Part shown: piece after piece, positions 45,774-54,105 of the stretch | How the letters are laid out: each line of letters starts with the position of its first letter | Numbering within the stretch: the first letter of the stretch is position 1 | Assembly: GCA_003241785.1 (NCBI GenBank) | Contig: QFPW01000002.1 | Span: forward strand, 62,001 to 126,000 | Length of the DNA stretch: 64,000 nt | Direction: 5' to 3' | Origin: Rhodovulum sulfidophilum | Lineage (GTDB): Bacteria > Pseudomonadota > Alphaproteobacteria > Rhodobacterales > Rhodobacteraceae | Position numbers and translations under genes: made by a program | Notes under the pieces: model-generated | What the model was told of the DNA's origin: nothing | Databases searched by the model: none | What the model saw: the letters and a program-made list of their open reading frames with translations, nothing else

Positions 45774-46538
45774 CTCCGGCCGGGGCGGAACCCGGCCGAG
45801 AATGAAATCGACCAGCGTCGGCTCGCCGTCGATCGCGACGGCTTCCTTGTAGCGGGTCTGGCGCAGCCCCTGGCAGAGCGTGCCGTTGAACTCCATGTTG
45901 ATCCGGACCTGCCGCAGCGTCGCGAGATGCGCGGGCAGCCCCTCGGCCGTCAGCGCCGCCCCCGCCCAGTCGCGGAACGCGAGGTCGCCCGGCCATTTCG
46001 CCAGGCCGCGCCCCGTCAGCGCCTCGCGGTAGCGGGCGAGCTTCTCTTCCTCCACCTCGGTGAATTCGAGCTCGCGCAGCGTCATCGCCGCGATCGCCTC
46101 GGGCGAATGGCCGAGCGCCCGGAGACCGACCAGCACCGTCTCCTGCCGCCGCTGGAACGCCTTCTCCGCGAATTTCTCGCGCAGCGCATCCAGATCGTCG
46201 CCGTCGCAAAGATCGGTGAAGGCCTCCGAGAAGGGCCGGCCGCCGTTGACGACGGCCATCACCTCCTCGGCGTGCATATGGTCCTCGAGCCGCACGCGCA
46301 CGCGCGCGACCCAGGGGAGCCGGCCGACCTCCCGCACGATGCCCTCGCACATCAGGAAGGCGAAGTTCGGCGAGCACCAGTAGGTCGGAAGCCGGAAGCC
46401 CACCAGAACCGACGGGCCCTCGATCTCGACGCTCTCGACGAAGCCCATCTCGGTGACGGGCTCGTCGAGCTCGGGATCGGTGACGCGGTCCAGCACCTGC
46501 CAGACCTCGGCCTCGCGTTCCGCCAACATGCCATGCAT
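45759..46538 (-). CDS. MIP18/DUF59-family iron-sulfur assembly-like protein with C-terminal extension
   Basis: 259 residues from ATG 46538. The first 100 residues resemble the MIP18 (PaaD/SufT) fold: EAEVWQVLDRVTDPELDEPV, MGFVESVEIEGPSVLVGF, PTYWCSPNFAFLMCEGI. The remaining 150 residues (FTDLCDGDDLDALREKFAEK onward) are not recognised and resemble proteins encoded only in Mim/Prm-type clusters. Likely helps metal-centre assembly of the diiron oxygenase or of the 2Fe-2S reductase. It starts six bases after the amidohydrolase stop. Confidence 0.75.
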   Translation of the reverse strand: MHGMLAEREAEVWQVLDRVTDPELDEPVTEMGFVESVEIEGPSVLVGFRLPTYWCSPNFAFLMCEGIVREVGRLPWVARVRVRLEDHMHAEEVMAVVNGGRPFSEAFTDLCDGDDLDALREKFAEKAFQRRQETVLVGLRALGHSPEAIAAMTLRELEFTEVEEEKLARYREALTGRGLAKWPGDLAFRDWAGAALTAEGLPAHLATLRQVRINMEFNGTLCQGLRQTRYKEAVAIDGEPTLVDFILGRVPPRPEVARS

Positions 46539-46543
46539 CGGTC

Positions 46544-47566
46544 TTACTCCGCGGCGATCTTCACCGGATCGGAGCGCAGCTTGGCCTTCCGGTCCTCGAT
46601 GTCGATGTTGTAGAGCCTGGCGGCGTTGAGCCCGAGGATCTTCTCCTTGATCTCGTCGGTGAGCTGCACGCCCCGCTCGGCGGCGATGTCCTCCGGGATC
46701 TGGTAATTCCAGAACTTCTCCACCAGCCATTTCGGCGTCCAGATCGCATAGTCGGACGAGAACAGGAGCTTGTCCGGCCCGACCCAGAACAGCAGCTCCG
46801 CGATCATCTCGCCGAAGTAGCGCGGGCGCGAGTGGATGAAGGGCAGCACCACGGCGAGCCCGCCGTAGACGTTGGTCTCCTGCACGGCGATCCAGCAGAA
46901 ATCATCGAGGCGCGGCTGGCCGCAATGCTCCACGATGAAGTTGAGGTTCTGGAAGTCGGTCGCACAATAGTCCACGTCATGGACGTCGAAGGCGTCCTTG
47001 TTGAGCGGGATGATCGTCGGCCCCTTGTGGATATGGACGTTCTTGATTCCGAGCTTGTCGAGCAGTTCGAAGCACCTGTAGGCCCAGGGGTCGTTGAGCT
47101 TCCAGCCCTTGCTCTCCCCCTTCCATTCGGCGGTGTAGAGCTTCACGCCCTTGATGTCGTAGGTCTCCTTCATGAAATGGATGTACTCGAGCGCCTGCTC
47201 GCCATCGCGCGGGTCGTAGGAGCCGTTGATGATGAAGCGGTCCTTGGCGCGCGAGGCCATTTCGTGGCTGCGCTTGATGCAGCCAAACCCGTTCTTGTAG
47301 AAATCCTTCAGCACCGTGGTCTGAATGATCGCCATGTCGTCCGGCCCGTCGATGAACAGGTCGCGGTAGAGATCATCCGCGGAATATTTCTCGAAATGCG
47401 ACTTCTCCCACAGCTCCTCCTTGGGCGAGAGGGCGTTGTGATAGGCGTAGAAGCATTCGACGAACTGCTTGCCGTGGATGTTGCGCTGGTTCTCGGGGCT
47501 GCCATCCCAGAAGTGGATGTGCCCGTCGACGACGAAAATTTCCTTGCCTTCCGGTGTGATGTACAT
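46544..47566 (-). CDS. Amidohydrolase family 2 (ACMSD-like) protein
   Basis: 340 residues. TIM-barrel metal hydrolase: FVVDGHIHFWDGS (His-x-His on strand 1), VHIHKGPTIIPLN, NFIVEHCGQPRL and LLFSSDYAIWTPKW (terminal Asp). The family includes decarboxylases and hydrolases such as ACMSD. Homologues accompany propane/phenol monooxygenase operons of the Mim/Prm type, where their role is not established. No arene ring-cleavage genes are nearby to supply a typical ACMSD substrate. Confidence 0.85.
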   Translation of the reverse strand: MYITPEGKEIFVVDGHIHFWDGSPENQRNIHGKQFVECFYAYHNALSPKEELWEKSHFEKYSADDLYRDLFIDGPDDMAIIQTTVLKDFYKNGFGCIKRSHEMASRAKDRFIINGSYDPRDGEQALEYIHFMKETYDIKGVKLYTAEWKGESKGWKLNDPWAYRCFELLDKLGIKNVHIHKGPTIIPLNKDAFDVHDVDYCATDFQNLNFIVEHCGQPRLDDFCWIAVQETNVYGGLAVVLPFIHSRPRYFGEMIAELLFWVGPDKLLFSSDYAIWTPKWLVEKFWNYQIPEDIAAERGVQLTDEIKEKILGLNAARLYNIDIEDRKAKLRSDPVKIAAE

Positions 47567-47604
47567 GGCTTTCCTCCCAATCCCGGGTTTGGCTGCTTTG
47601 TCTG

Positions 47605-48678
47605 TCAGGTGGTAATCGCGACCTTCAGCACCCCGTCGCGCTGGTTGGCGAAGAGGTCATAGGCGGCCTCGATGTCGTCGAGCTTGTAGCGGTGGGTGAC
47701 GAGCGGCTTGAGATCGACGCGGCCCGAGGAGATCACCTCCATCATCCGCCGCATCCGCTCCTTGCCGCCGGGGCAGAGCGCGGTCTTGATCGTGTTGTCG
47801 CCGAGGCCGGCGGAGAAGGCGTCGAGGGGGATCTTCAGATCGGTCGAATAGACCCCGAGGCTCGACAGCGTGCCGCCGGGCCGCAGGATCCGGAGCGCGG
47901 CCTCGAAGGTCGCCTGGGTGCCGAGCGCCTCGATCGAGACATCGACGCCCCGGCCGTCGGTGAGCTCGAGGATGGCCTTGGCCGGGTCCACCTCCCTGAA
48001 GTTCACCACCTCGTCGGCGCCGAGCTGCTTCGCCACCGACATGCGCGCGGGCACCGCGTCCACCGCGATGATCCGCGTGGCGCCGAGGAGCTTCGCCCCC
48101 GCCGTGGCGCAGAGGCCGATCGGACCCTGGGCGAAGACCGCCACCGTGTCGCCGATCCGGATGCCGCCGTTCTCCGCGCCCGCGAAGCCGGTCGACATGA
48201 TGTCGGGGCACATCAGCACCTGCTCATCGGTGAGCCCGTCCGGCACGGGGGCAAGATTGGCCATCGCATCGTGCACCAGCACGTATTCCGCCTGGCAGCC
48301 GTCGATCGTATTGCCGAACTTCCAGCCGCCTATCGGCTTCCAGCCGTGCCGCGTGCCCGCGCCGTCCTGACTCGAGCAGCCGCAGAGGCAGGCGTTGGAC
48401 CAGCCCGAGGGCGTGATCGCCCCGGCGATCACCCGCTGGCCCTCGGTATAGCCGGTGACCGCCGAGCCGAGCTTCTCGATCACCCCGACCGGCTCGTGGC
48501 CCACGGTGAGGCCCTTCTCGACCGGATATTCCCCTTTCAGGATATGCACGTCCGTGCCGCAGATCGTGGTCGTGGTCACGCGGATCAGCGCGTCCATCGG
48601 CCCCACGTCCGGGATCGGCTTGTCCTCGAGCACGATCCGGTTCTTCTCCACGAAGATCGCGGCTTTCATCTTGGCCAT
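47605..48678 (-). CDS. Zinc-dependent secondary alcohol dehydrogenase
   Basis: 357 residues, medium-chain dehydrogenase. Catalytic zinc site Cys in TTTTICGTDVHILKGEYPVE and His-Glu in VGHEPVGVIEKLG. The cofactor fold is VAVFAQGPIGLCATAGAKLLG with IIAVDAVPARM. The middle part (HGWKPIGGWKFGNTIDGCQA, CPDIMSTGFAGAE) is close to NADP-type isopropanol dehydrogenases of Thermoanaerobacter and Clostridium, which oxidise 2-propanol to acetone. This suits conversion of the 2-propanol formed by a propane-2-monooxygenase. Separated from mimD by a strong hairpin. Confidence 0.92.
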   Translation of the reverse strand: MAKMKAAIFVEKNRIVLEDKPIPDVGPMDALIRVTTTTICGTDVHILKGEYPVEKGLTVGHEPVGVIEKLGSAVTGYTEGQRVIAGAITPSGWSNACLCGCSSQDGAGTRHGWKPIGGWKFGNTIDGCQAEYVLVHDAMANLAPVPDGLTDEQVLMCPDIMSTGFAGAENGGIRIGDTVAVFAQGPIGLCATAGAKLLGATRIIAVDAVPARMSVAKQLGADEVVNFREVDPAKAILELTDGRGVDVSIEALGTQATFEAALRILRPGGTLSSLGVYSTDLKIPLDAFSAGLGDNTIKTALCPGGKERMRRMMEVISSGRVDLKPLVTHRYKLDDIEAAYDLFANQRDGVLKVAITT

Positions 48679-48725
48679 GAGTTTCCTCCGGTACTGGCCC
48701 CGGGCCCGCCCTCCCGCGGACCCAT

Positions 48726-48755
48726 CGGCGCGGGCAGTCTACCCCGCCCGCGCCG
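48726..48755 (-). other. Intercistronic hairpin between mimD and adh
   Basis: CGGCGCGGGC, ten bases, GCCCGCGCCG: a perfect ten-base-pair stem in the 94-base gap between the two genes, without a T-run on the reverse strand. It may protect the mimABCD part of the message or weaken read-through. Confidence 0.65.
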
Positions 48756-48772
48756 TGATCCCTTGACCGAGA

Positions 48773-49150
48773 TCAGATGTATTCCATGACCTCGTCCATG
48801 TTCCCGAAGAGGATCACGGTATTGTCGTCGATCCGGACCATGCGGCCGTAGTGGGTCGAGGTATTCACCTCGAAGATCTCCGCCGTCATGTCGCGGCCGA
48901 GGAAGTCGCTGATCTCGTCCATCTTGAAGATCAGCTTGCCCTCGCCGTCGATGCGGATCATCGCGGGCTGGTAGGTGACGATGACGCCGTCCTTCTGGCC
49001 CATGAACTCGGCGATGGCGCGGGCCTCGACCGAGTCGTTCATGGTGACGCCGCACTGGTGCGAGATCGTCTGCTCGAAGGTGATGTCCTTCATCGTCTTG
49101 AAGATCGTGTCGTGCTTGCCGGAGTCGCGCTTGGCGGTCTCAGTCGACAT
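48773..49150 (-). CDS. mimD: MimD, coupling/effector protein of the diiron monooxygenase
   Basis: 125 residues of the MmoB/DmpM family, cofactor-free regulatory proteins that dock on the hydroxylase: NDSVEARAIAEFMGQKDGVI, VTYQPAMIRIDGEGKLIFKM and RMVRIDDNTVILFGNMDEVM. It adjusts the active site for O2 activation and coupling with substrate hydroxylation. It starts 13 bases after the mimC stop. Confidence 0.93.
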   Translation of the reverse strand: MSTETAKRDSGKHDTIFKTMKDITFEQTISHQCGVTMNDSVEARAIAEFMGQKDGVIVTYQPAMIRIDGEGKLIFKMDEISDFLGRDMTAEIFEVNTSTHYGRMVRIDDNTVILFGNMDEVMEYI

Positions 49151-49163
49151 GTGTCCGTCTCCC

Positions 49164-50219
49164 TTAGTTGAGGCCGAGTTCGCCGAGGATCTGCGCGATG
49201 CGCTCCTCGGACTGCGCCCGCACGTCCTCGAACGAGACGGGTTTGGAATGCGGTTCGGACCAGATCGGCTGCAGGGCGCGCGCGGCCTTCTCGGCGAGCG
49301 GGCGATGGATCTGGACCCAGGCCTTGAACAGCGCCCGGTTGTGGTCGCCGTGCTTCTCGTCGTTGGCGAGCAGGTAGACGAGGTCGATCGTGTTCGCGAG
49401 GTTGCGCTCGTAATCGGCCTCGGCCGCGGAGATCACCGGCGGCGTCACGAAGTCGTTGTTCGCCGCCGCGACCCGCATCAGGAAGCCGGAGCGGAAGAGC
49501 TCGCCGACGAGGGGCTCAAAGATGATGTTGGTGGCGAAATACTGCTCGAGGTAGTCGGTGGTCCCCATGATCGTCTCGATCGCCTCGCGGGTACCCTGCC
49601 ACTTCTCGTCGTTCAGCCAGTGCTCCTTGCCGGCGCCGTCGTCCCAGCCCGGGATGTCCATGCCGATCTCGGCGAGATAGAGCGTGATGTCCTGCGCGAG
49701 CCGCAGCTTGTAGGAGCTGTTGGTCAGCGTCGCGTTGTTGATCATCTGCGTGTAGCCGTAGCGCTGCGCCTGCATGAGCGAGGTGCCGAGGCCGAATTCC
49801 GCGTGTTTCCACGCCCCGAGATGGTTCTGGAGCACCTTGGTCCAGGCCTTGTCGAAGGTCGTGTGCGCCCCCGACTTGCGCGCGTTGGAGATGACCGACT
49901 GCACCATGGTCTCGATGCGGGACTGGCGCTGGTAGTGGGTCCGCTCCCACTCCTGGTCGGGCGCGCGGAACGCGTGCCAGTTCGACGAGAGCGCGCGGGT
50001 GTAGTCCTTCATGTAGGCGCCGTTGCCGTCGGCGAATTCGATGATCCAGTTCTGGATCAGGTAGCGTTCGGGATCGGGCTGGACGTCGACGGTCACGTCC
50101 TCGTAATGCGTCGCGCGCTGGCCGCGGGGCTGGAAGTAGCGGTACTTGCGGCTGTCGCTGTCCGCGAAGATGGCGGCGCCGGCGGCGCCCGATCCAACCG
50201 AGCTGGAGGTGGCTGGCAT
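49164..50219 (-). CDS. mimC: MimC, monooxygenase hydroxylase small (beta) subunit
   Basis: 351 residues of the ferritin-like beta subunit family (MmoY/PrmC/DmpL): SRKYRYFQPRGQRATHYEDV, DPERYLIQNWIIEFADGNGA, HAEFGLGTSLMQAQRYGYTQ. It lacks the full set of diiron ligands as expected for the structural subunit. Forms the alpha2beta2 core with MimA. Order A-B-C-D matches the mycobacterial mim and Gordonia prm operons. Confidence 0.94.
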   Translation of the reverse strand: MPATSSSVGSGAAGAAIFADSDSRKYRYFQPRGQRATHYEDVTVDVQPDPERYLIQNWIIEFADGNGAYMKDYTRALSSNWHAFRAPDQEWERTHYQRQSRIETMVQSVISNARKSGAHTTFDKAWTKVLQNHLGAWKHAEFGLGTSLMQAQRYGYTQMINNATLTNSSYKLRLAQDITLYLAEIGMDIPGWDDGAGKEHWLNDEKWQGTREAIETIMGTTDYLEQYFATNIIFEPLVGELFRSGFLMRVAAANNDFVTPPVISAAEADYERNLANTIDLVYLLANDEKHGDHNRALFKAWVQIHRPLAEKAARALQPIWSEPHSKPVSFEDVRAQSEERIAQILGELGLN

Positions 50220-50259
50220 GACGTTTCGCTCCTTGTGGTGATTTTCGTTGTGCTTTGGG

Positions 50260-51330
50260 CTACCGGGCCGGCTCGAGATGGCCCGGGGCGGCGCTCGACG
50301 ACGTGGTGAAGCGGTCGAAGTGGATGCGCTCGGTCTCGAAGCCGTTCATGAAGAGAACCGGCTCCAGCGCGTCGATCATCGGCGGCGGCCCGCAGGCGTA
50401 GACGTCGCCCTCGCCGTCGACCCCGAGTTCCTTGAGCTTGTCGTTGACCCGCTCGTGGACGAAGCCGCGCGCCCCCTCCCACTCGGCGTCCTCGTCCGCG
50501 TGGCTGAGCACGGGGATGAAATGCACCGTCGGGTTGGCTTCCGTCAGCCGGGCGATCCGCTCGAGATAGAACAGGTCGTCCCGCGTCCGGGCGCCGTAGA
50601 AGAAGAAGACCTCGCGGTCCTCGCCGCTCGCGACATGGTCGTGCAGGATCGACCAGATCGGCGAGAGGCCCGAGCCCGCCCCTACGAGCACGATGGGTCC
50701 CTCGCGGTCCTCCCGCCGGAAGCAGGTGCCGTAGGGTCCGGTGACGCTGACCTCGGCCCCGATCCGGATTCCTCCGGAGTCGAGCTCGGAGGAGAATCGT
50801 CCCTCGGGGTACTTCTTGATGATGAAGCGCAGGGTTTCGGCTTGCTCCGGCGTATTTGCCATGGAAAACGAGCGCGTAATCGTCTCCCCTTCCTCGGTGG
50901 TGACGGTGATGTCGACATATTGCCCGGCCCAGAACTTGATCGGCGCGTTGAGCTCGATGGCGATGCCCCGGATGTCATGGGTGAGCCGCTCGATCTCGGT
51001 GATGCGACCCTGGAAGGTCTTCACCGCGATCGACTTCGACAGCACCTCCTCGTCGTAGTTGAGGAGCTCCACCTCCATATCCGAATAGGCGATCGCCCTG
51101 CAGAGCAGGATGTGTCCCGTCTCGCGCTCCATGTCGTTGAGGGCGAAGGTCGAATATTTGAGGAGATCGACCTCGCCGTCGTTCAGAACGCATTTGCAGG
51201 CCGAGCACTGGCCTTCCTTGCAACCATGCGGCAGGGCGATGCCCTGACGGAAGGCCGCGTTCAGGACCGTTTCGCCGTCCTCGACCTCGAATTCGACGCC
51301 GACCGGCTCCAGGCGGACCGTATGGGTCAT
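50260..51330 (-). CDS. mimB: MimB, NADH:2Fe-2S/FAD monooxygenase reductase
   Basis: 356 residues from ATG 51330. Plant-type ferredoxin domain with Cys37, Cys42, Cys45 and Cys77 (HGCKEGQCSACKC ... LLCRA), FAD domain motif TRSFSMANTP, and NAD domain GAGSGLSPIWSILHDHV and YACGPPPMIDALEPVLF. It passes electrons from NADH to the diiron hydroxylase. A 154-base gap with two strong palindromes separates it from mimA, which is unusually long for this operon. Confidence 0.95.
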   Translation of the reverse strand: MTHTVRLEPVGVEFEVEDGETVLNAAFRQGIALPHGCKEGQCSACKCVLNDGEVDLLKYSTFALNDMERETGHILLCRAIAYSDMEVELLNYDEEVLSKSIAVKTFQGRITEIERLTHDIRGIAIELNAPIKFWAGQYVDITVTTEEGETITRSFSMANTPEQAETLRFIIKKYPEGRFSSELDSGGIRIGAEVSVTGPYGTCFRREDREGPIVLVGAGSGLSPIWSILHDHVASGEDREVFFFYGARTRDDLFYLERIARLTEANPTVHFIPVLSHADEDAEWEGARGFVHERVNDKLKELGVDGEGDVYACGPPPMIDALEPVLFMNGFETERIHFDRFTTSSSAAPGHLEPAR

Positions 51331-51425
51331 TTCCCTAAGTGCCTCGCTTCCACTTCTTCCCCGGTCCCTCCCCGGCGCTATCCGGGGCGGGTTCGGCTTT
51401 GACCTTTGGCTGGGCCGTCCCGAGT

Positions 51426-51480
51426 GGTGGGCGGATCGCCCACCCTGCGGGGCCGTAGGGTGGGTGAGTCCACCCACCCT
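51426..51480. repeat. Two palindromic repeats between mimA and mimB
   Basis: GGTGGGCG gat CGCCCACC (51426-51444) and AGGGTGGGTG agtc CACCCACCCT (51457-51480), both perfect. The second resembles in design, not sequence, the GTA-headed repeat at 34152 and 43922 (GTAGGGTGGG versus GTAGGGCGGA). Within the operon message they form stable hairpins just after the hydroxylase coding region. Confidence 0.8.
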
Positions 51481-51484
51481 CCGC

Positions 51485-53155
51485 TCAGGCGCAGGGCTTG
51501 ATCGTGAAGCCCGCGCGGTATTCGGCGAGATGCGCCTCGCGCGCTTCCGGCGTCATCTCCCGCAGGAGGGTCAGCGGCGAGAGCAGCGTGTTGCCGCGCA
51601 CGTCGTCGAGCGTCCACATCTCCTTGTCGTCGAAGCGCAGATGCGGCTGCGGCACCAGGGTCTTGCCGTCGGAGCGGACGAAGTTGAGGTCCTTGATCGC
51701 GTCGGCGAGATCCCAGCCGTGGTACAGCGTCTCCCACTCGCGCTTGCCGGAGAAGCGGCCCATCGCCGGCGTCGGCCGGCCCTGGTACTCCTCGGAGAAC
51801 GCCTCCACCGCCGTCCAGCGGTCGAGCTCATGCGCGAAGGTGTGGAGCTGGCCGTCGATCTCGTCCACCACCATGTCCTCGCGGATCAGGCAGGGCACGA
51901 GGCAGGACCAGCAGCGGTGCGGGTAGACGTAGCCGGTCTCCTCCTGGGCGAAGGTGATGACCTTCTGGCCCTTGTGGCTGAGCTTGTCGTACCATTTCCA
52001 GAACTCGCCGAATTCGGCGTACCAGCCCGGGTATTTCGACTCGAACCACTCGAAGTCGGCGTCGCGCTGCGCCTCGATCCGCCAGAAGTTCACCGGCCAG
52101 CCGACCGCGAAGAACTGCGCGACCTTGTGGACGTAATGCTTCTTGGTGATGCGGTTCCAGGCCTCGTGCACGTCGTCGTGGTGCACCTTCACGCCGTATT
52201 TCTCGAGCGGCAGCATGTAGGTGCGGTAGTAGTCCTCGAAGATCCAGCGATGCCACATCTCCGCGTAGGATTCCTTGTTCTTGTCGCGGTTGGTGGTGCC
52301 GTATTCGATGAACGTGCCGATCGCGGCGTCGACGATCGCATGGTTCTGCCAGAAGGCGTAGCGCAGGTCGCGCTCCAGCAGCAGGTGGTTCTCCGGCTCC
52401 TTGAGCGCGGCCATCAGGAGCGAGTGGCCGTTGCCGATGTGCCGGCTCTCGTCGGACTGCACCGACAGGAACACCGTCGGCAGCGCGTAGTCGCCGTTCC
52501 GGGCGGCTTCCGACGGCATGGCGACGAAGAGCGTGTTGGTGAACGCCGTCTCCGCGACCACGGTCAGGTACATGCACGCGGCGGTCATCGTGTCGCCGGT
52601 GATGAAGCCCTCGCCGAACTGCCGGCCGATCGTCGTGGCGTAGCACTTGCCGAAGGCTTCCTCGGTGATGTCGAAGCCCGCGGGGTCGATGTAGTTCTCC
52701 ATGTACCACTTCTTCAGATTCATCTGAATCGTGGAATGGCGGAACTCGTCAACCATCTGCATGGTGAAGCCGGTCCGGAGATCCTCGCCCGGCGCCAGCC
52801 TTGCCACCATCGCCATCGAGCGGGCGGCCGAGATCTCCGGGAACGGGATGATCGCGAGGAAGAGCTTCATCCACTCGACCCAGCGCGGCTCCACGTTGCG
52901 GAACATGTCGCCGCGCAGCGCCGCGTCGAGCGCGCCGTAGACCCGGTTGTCCTTCTCCTCCTGCATCGGGAAATAGGAGCGCAGCACCTGCTTCATCGGG
53001 TCGCGCGGGGCCTTGGCGATCTTGTAGTCGGTCGGGAAGGTATTCGCTTCCTGGACGTAGCTCGGCTGCCAGCCGAGGTCCGAGATCCGTTTCGTCGCCT
53101 CGCCAACGGGGATGCCCCGCTGCGAGGTGATCTTGTTGAGCGTCAGCGACGTCAT
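51485..53155 (-). CDS. mimA: MimA, propane/phenol-type monooxygenase hydroxylase large (alpha) subunit
   Basis: 556 residues. Carries the carboxylate-bridged diiron site of soluble bacterial multicomponent monooxygenases: Glu107, Glu137 and His140 (MVDEFRHS), Glu202, Glu236 and His239 (SDESRHIGNGH). The spacings 30, 65 and 34 are exactly those of methane monooxygenase MmoX. Length and operon order fit the MimA/PrmA group that oxidises propane at C2, phenol and acetone. GGAGG lies about ten bases before the ATG. The leader to the predicted -24/-12 promoter is about 250 bases and includes CCGGGCC cct GGCCCGG (53183-53199). Confidence 0.95.
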   Translation of the reverse strand: MTSLTLNKITSQRGIPVGEATKRISDLGWQPSYVQEANTFPTDYKIAKAPRDPMKQVLRSYFPMQEEKDNRVYGALDAALRGDMFRNVEPRWVEWMKLFLAIIPFPEISAARSMAMVARLAPGEDLRTGFTMQMVDEFRHSTIQMNLKKWYMENYIDPAGFDITEEAFGKCYATTIGRQFGEGFITGDTMTAACMYLTVVAETAFTNTLFVAMPSEAARNGDYALPTVFLSVQSDESRHIGNGHSLLMAALKEPENHLLLERDLRYAFWQNHAIVDAAIGTFIEYGTTNRDKNKESYAEMWHRWIFEDYYRTYMLPLEKYGVKVHHDDVHEAWNRITKKHYVHKVAQFFAVGWPVNFWRIEAQRDADFEWFESKYPGWYAEFGEFWKWYDKLSHKGQKVITFAQEETGYVYPHRCWSCLVPCLIREDMVVDEIDGQLHTFAHELDRWTAVEAFSEEYQGRPTPAMGRFSGKREWETLYHGWDLADAIKDLNFVRSDGKTLVPQPHLRFDDKEMWTLDDVRGNTLLSPLTLLREMTPEAREAHLAEYRAGFTIKPCA

Positions 53156-53415
53156 TGCTGGAAAGCCTCCACCTGTTGTGCGCCGGGCCCCTGGCCCGGG
53201 CGTCGCGCGGCTTGCGCCGCAGTTCGTGGTTCGAGCGGGCCGGCGCGGGGGTTCTCGCGCGCCTCCGTTCGGTGGATCCGGCAAAGGTGTCGGTCGAGGG
53301 CGTCCCGGTCCCCGGCGCCAGATCGCGCCGTCGCATCCCTGGGCTTCCTCTGCCTCCCCTTCGTTCTTATGGCACCGGACCTCCCGACCCGATGGGCTTC
53401 TTCTGCCAGTATCCA

Positions 53416-53431
53416 AGCAAGTCGCGTGCCA
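53416..53431 (-). promoter_or_regulatory. Sigma-54 (-24/-12) promoter of the mim operon
   Basis: On the reverse strand TGGCACGCGACTTGCT, a full match to TGGCAC-N5-TTGC. Transcription should begin near 53404 and run leftwards through mimABCD to mimG. The activator candidate is MimR (41886-43907). Confidence 0.9.
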
Positions 53432-53504
53432 ACCGCGCCCGACCAGAAAAAGACCGCCGCCGGTGCCGGGCGGACGCCGCGCGGTTGAACTTGGAACGGG
53501 CGGG

Positions 53505-53570
53505 TGTAATGTTTCGTTACGGCTGTAAGTTACAGTTGTTGCGAAATCCGGTTATTTCGCGGACGCAACA
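53505..53570. promoter_or_regulatory. Palindromic activator sites upstream of the mim promoter
   Basis: TGTAA tgtttcg TTAC (53505-53520), a perfect CTGTAA g TTACAG (53523-53535) and GCGAAAT ccggtt ATTTCGC (53541-53560), the last nested in TGTTGCG ... CGCAACA (53537-53570). They lie 75-140 bases upstream of the -24 element, the normal range for an enhancer-binding protein, in AT-richer DNA. MimR is the expected ligand; a divergent promoter for the 53671 gene may share the region. Confidence 0.68.
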
Positions 53571-53670
53571 TCAATATTGCACACGCGCAAGAAACAGCGG
53601 TCGACAAGTCCGCGCGTCCGTCCTATTTACCCCGGACCGATCCGCAGCGCCGCTTGTCCGGGAGCCCAGC

Positions 53671-54105
53671 GTGTCCGAATCCGAACCGTCCCCGCCCACC
53701 GACGTGACCGCCGACCTCGTGCGGCTGATGCCGCGCGACGCGGTCTACATGCTGCGCTTCCTCGGCGAGAGCCAGCTCCGGCTGCAGCGGCATTTCCAGG
53801 ATTTCATCGCCGCCCGGCTCGCGCGGCTCGGGGTGACCCCGGACAGCCACCCGATGATCCACGGCTTCATAGAGACGCACGCGCTGACGCTGCGCGACTT
53901 CGTCTTCGCCGGCGTCTCGATGGCGCATCAGCTGCGCGTCGCGGAGATGGAGCGCCTGCTGGGCGACACCACCTCGCTGCTCAGCGTCGATATCTGGGAC
54001 GAGCTGCGCGACCATATCGAGACCGCCGAGCGCCAGTTCGAGGCGCAGGCGGCCGCTTTGCCCGACCAGCTCGAGGGCTATCGCGCGCCCGAGCCGCCGC
54101 GCTAG
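53671..54105 (+). CDS. Hypothetical protein divergent from the mim operon
   Basis: 144 residues from GTG 53671 (GGGAG six bases upstream). Not recognised. Predicted mostly helical: LMPRDAVYMLRFLGESQLRL, HFQDFIAARLARLGVTPDSH, FVFAGVSMAHQLRVAEMERL. No signal peptide or helix-turn-helix is obvious. It shares its upstream region with the mim promoter, so co-regulation is possible. The stop overlaps the stop of the next, reverse-strand gene by four bases. Confidence 0.6.
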   Translation: MSESEPSPPTDVTADLVRLMPRDAVYMLRFLGESQLRLQRHFQDFIAARLARLGVTPDSHPMIHGFIETHALTLRDFVFAGVSMAHQLRVAEMERLLGDTTSLLSVDIWDELRDHIETAERQFEAQAAALPDQLEGYRAPEPPR

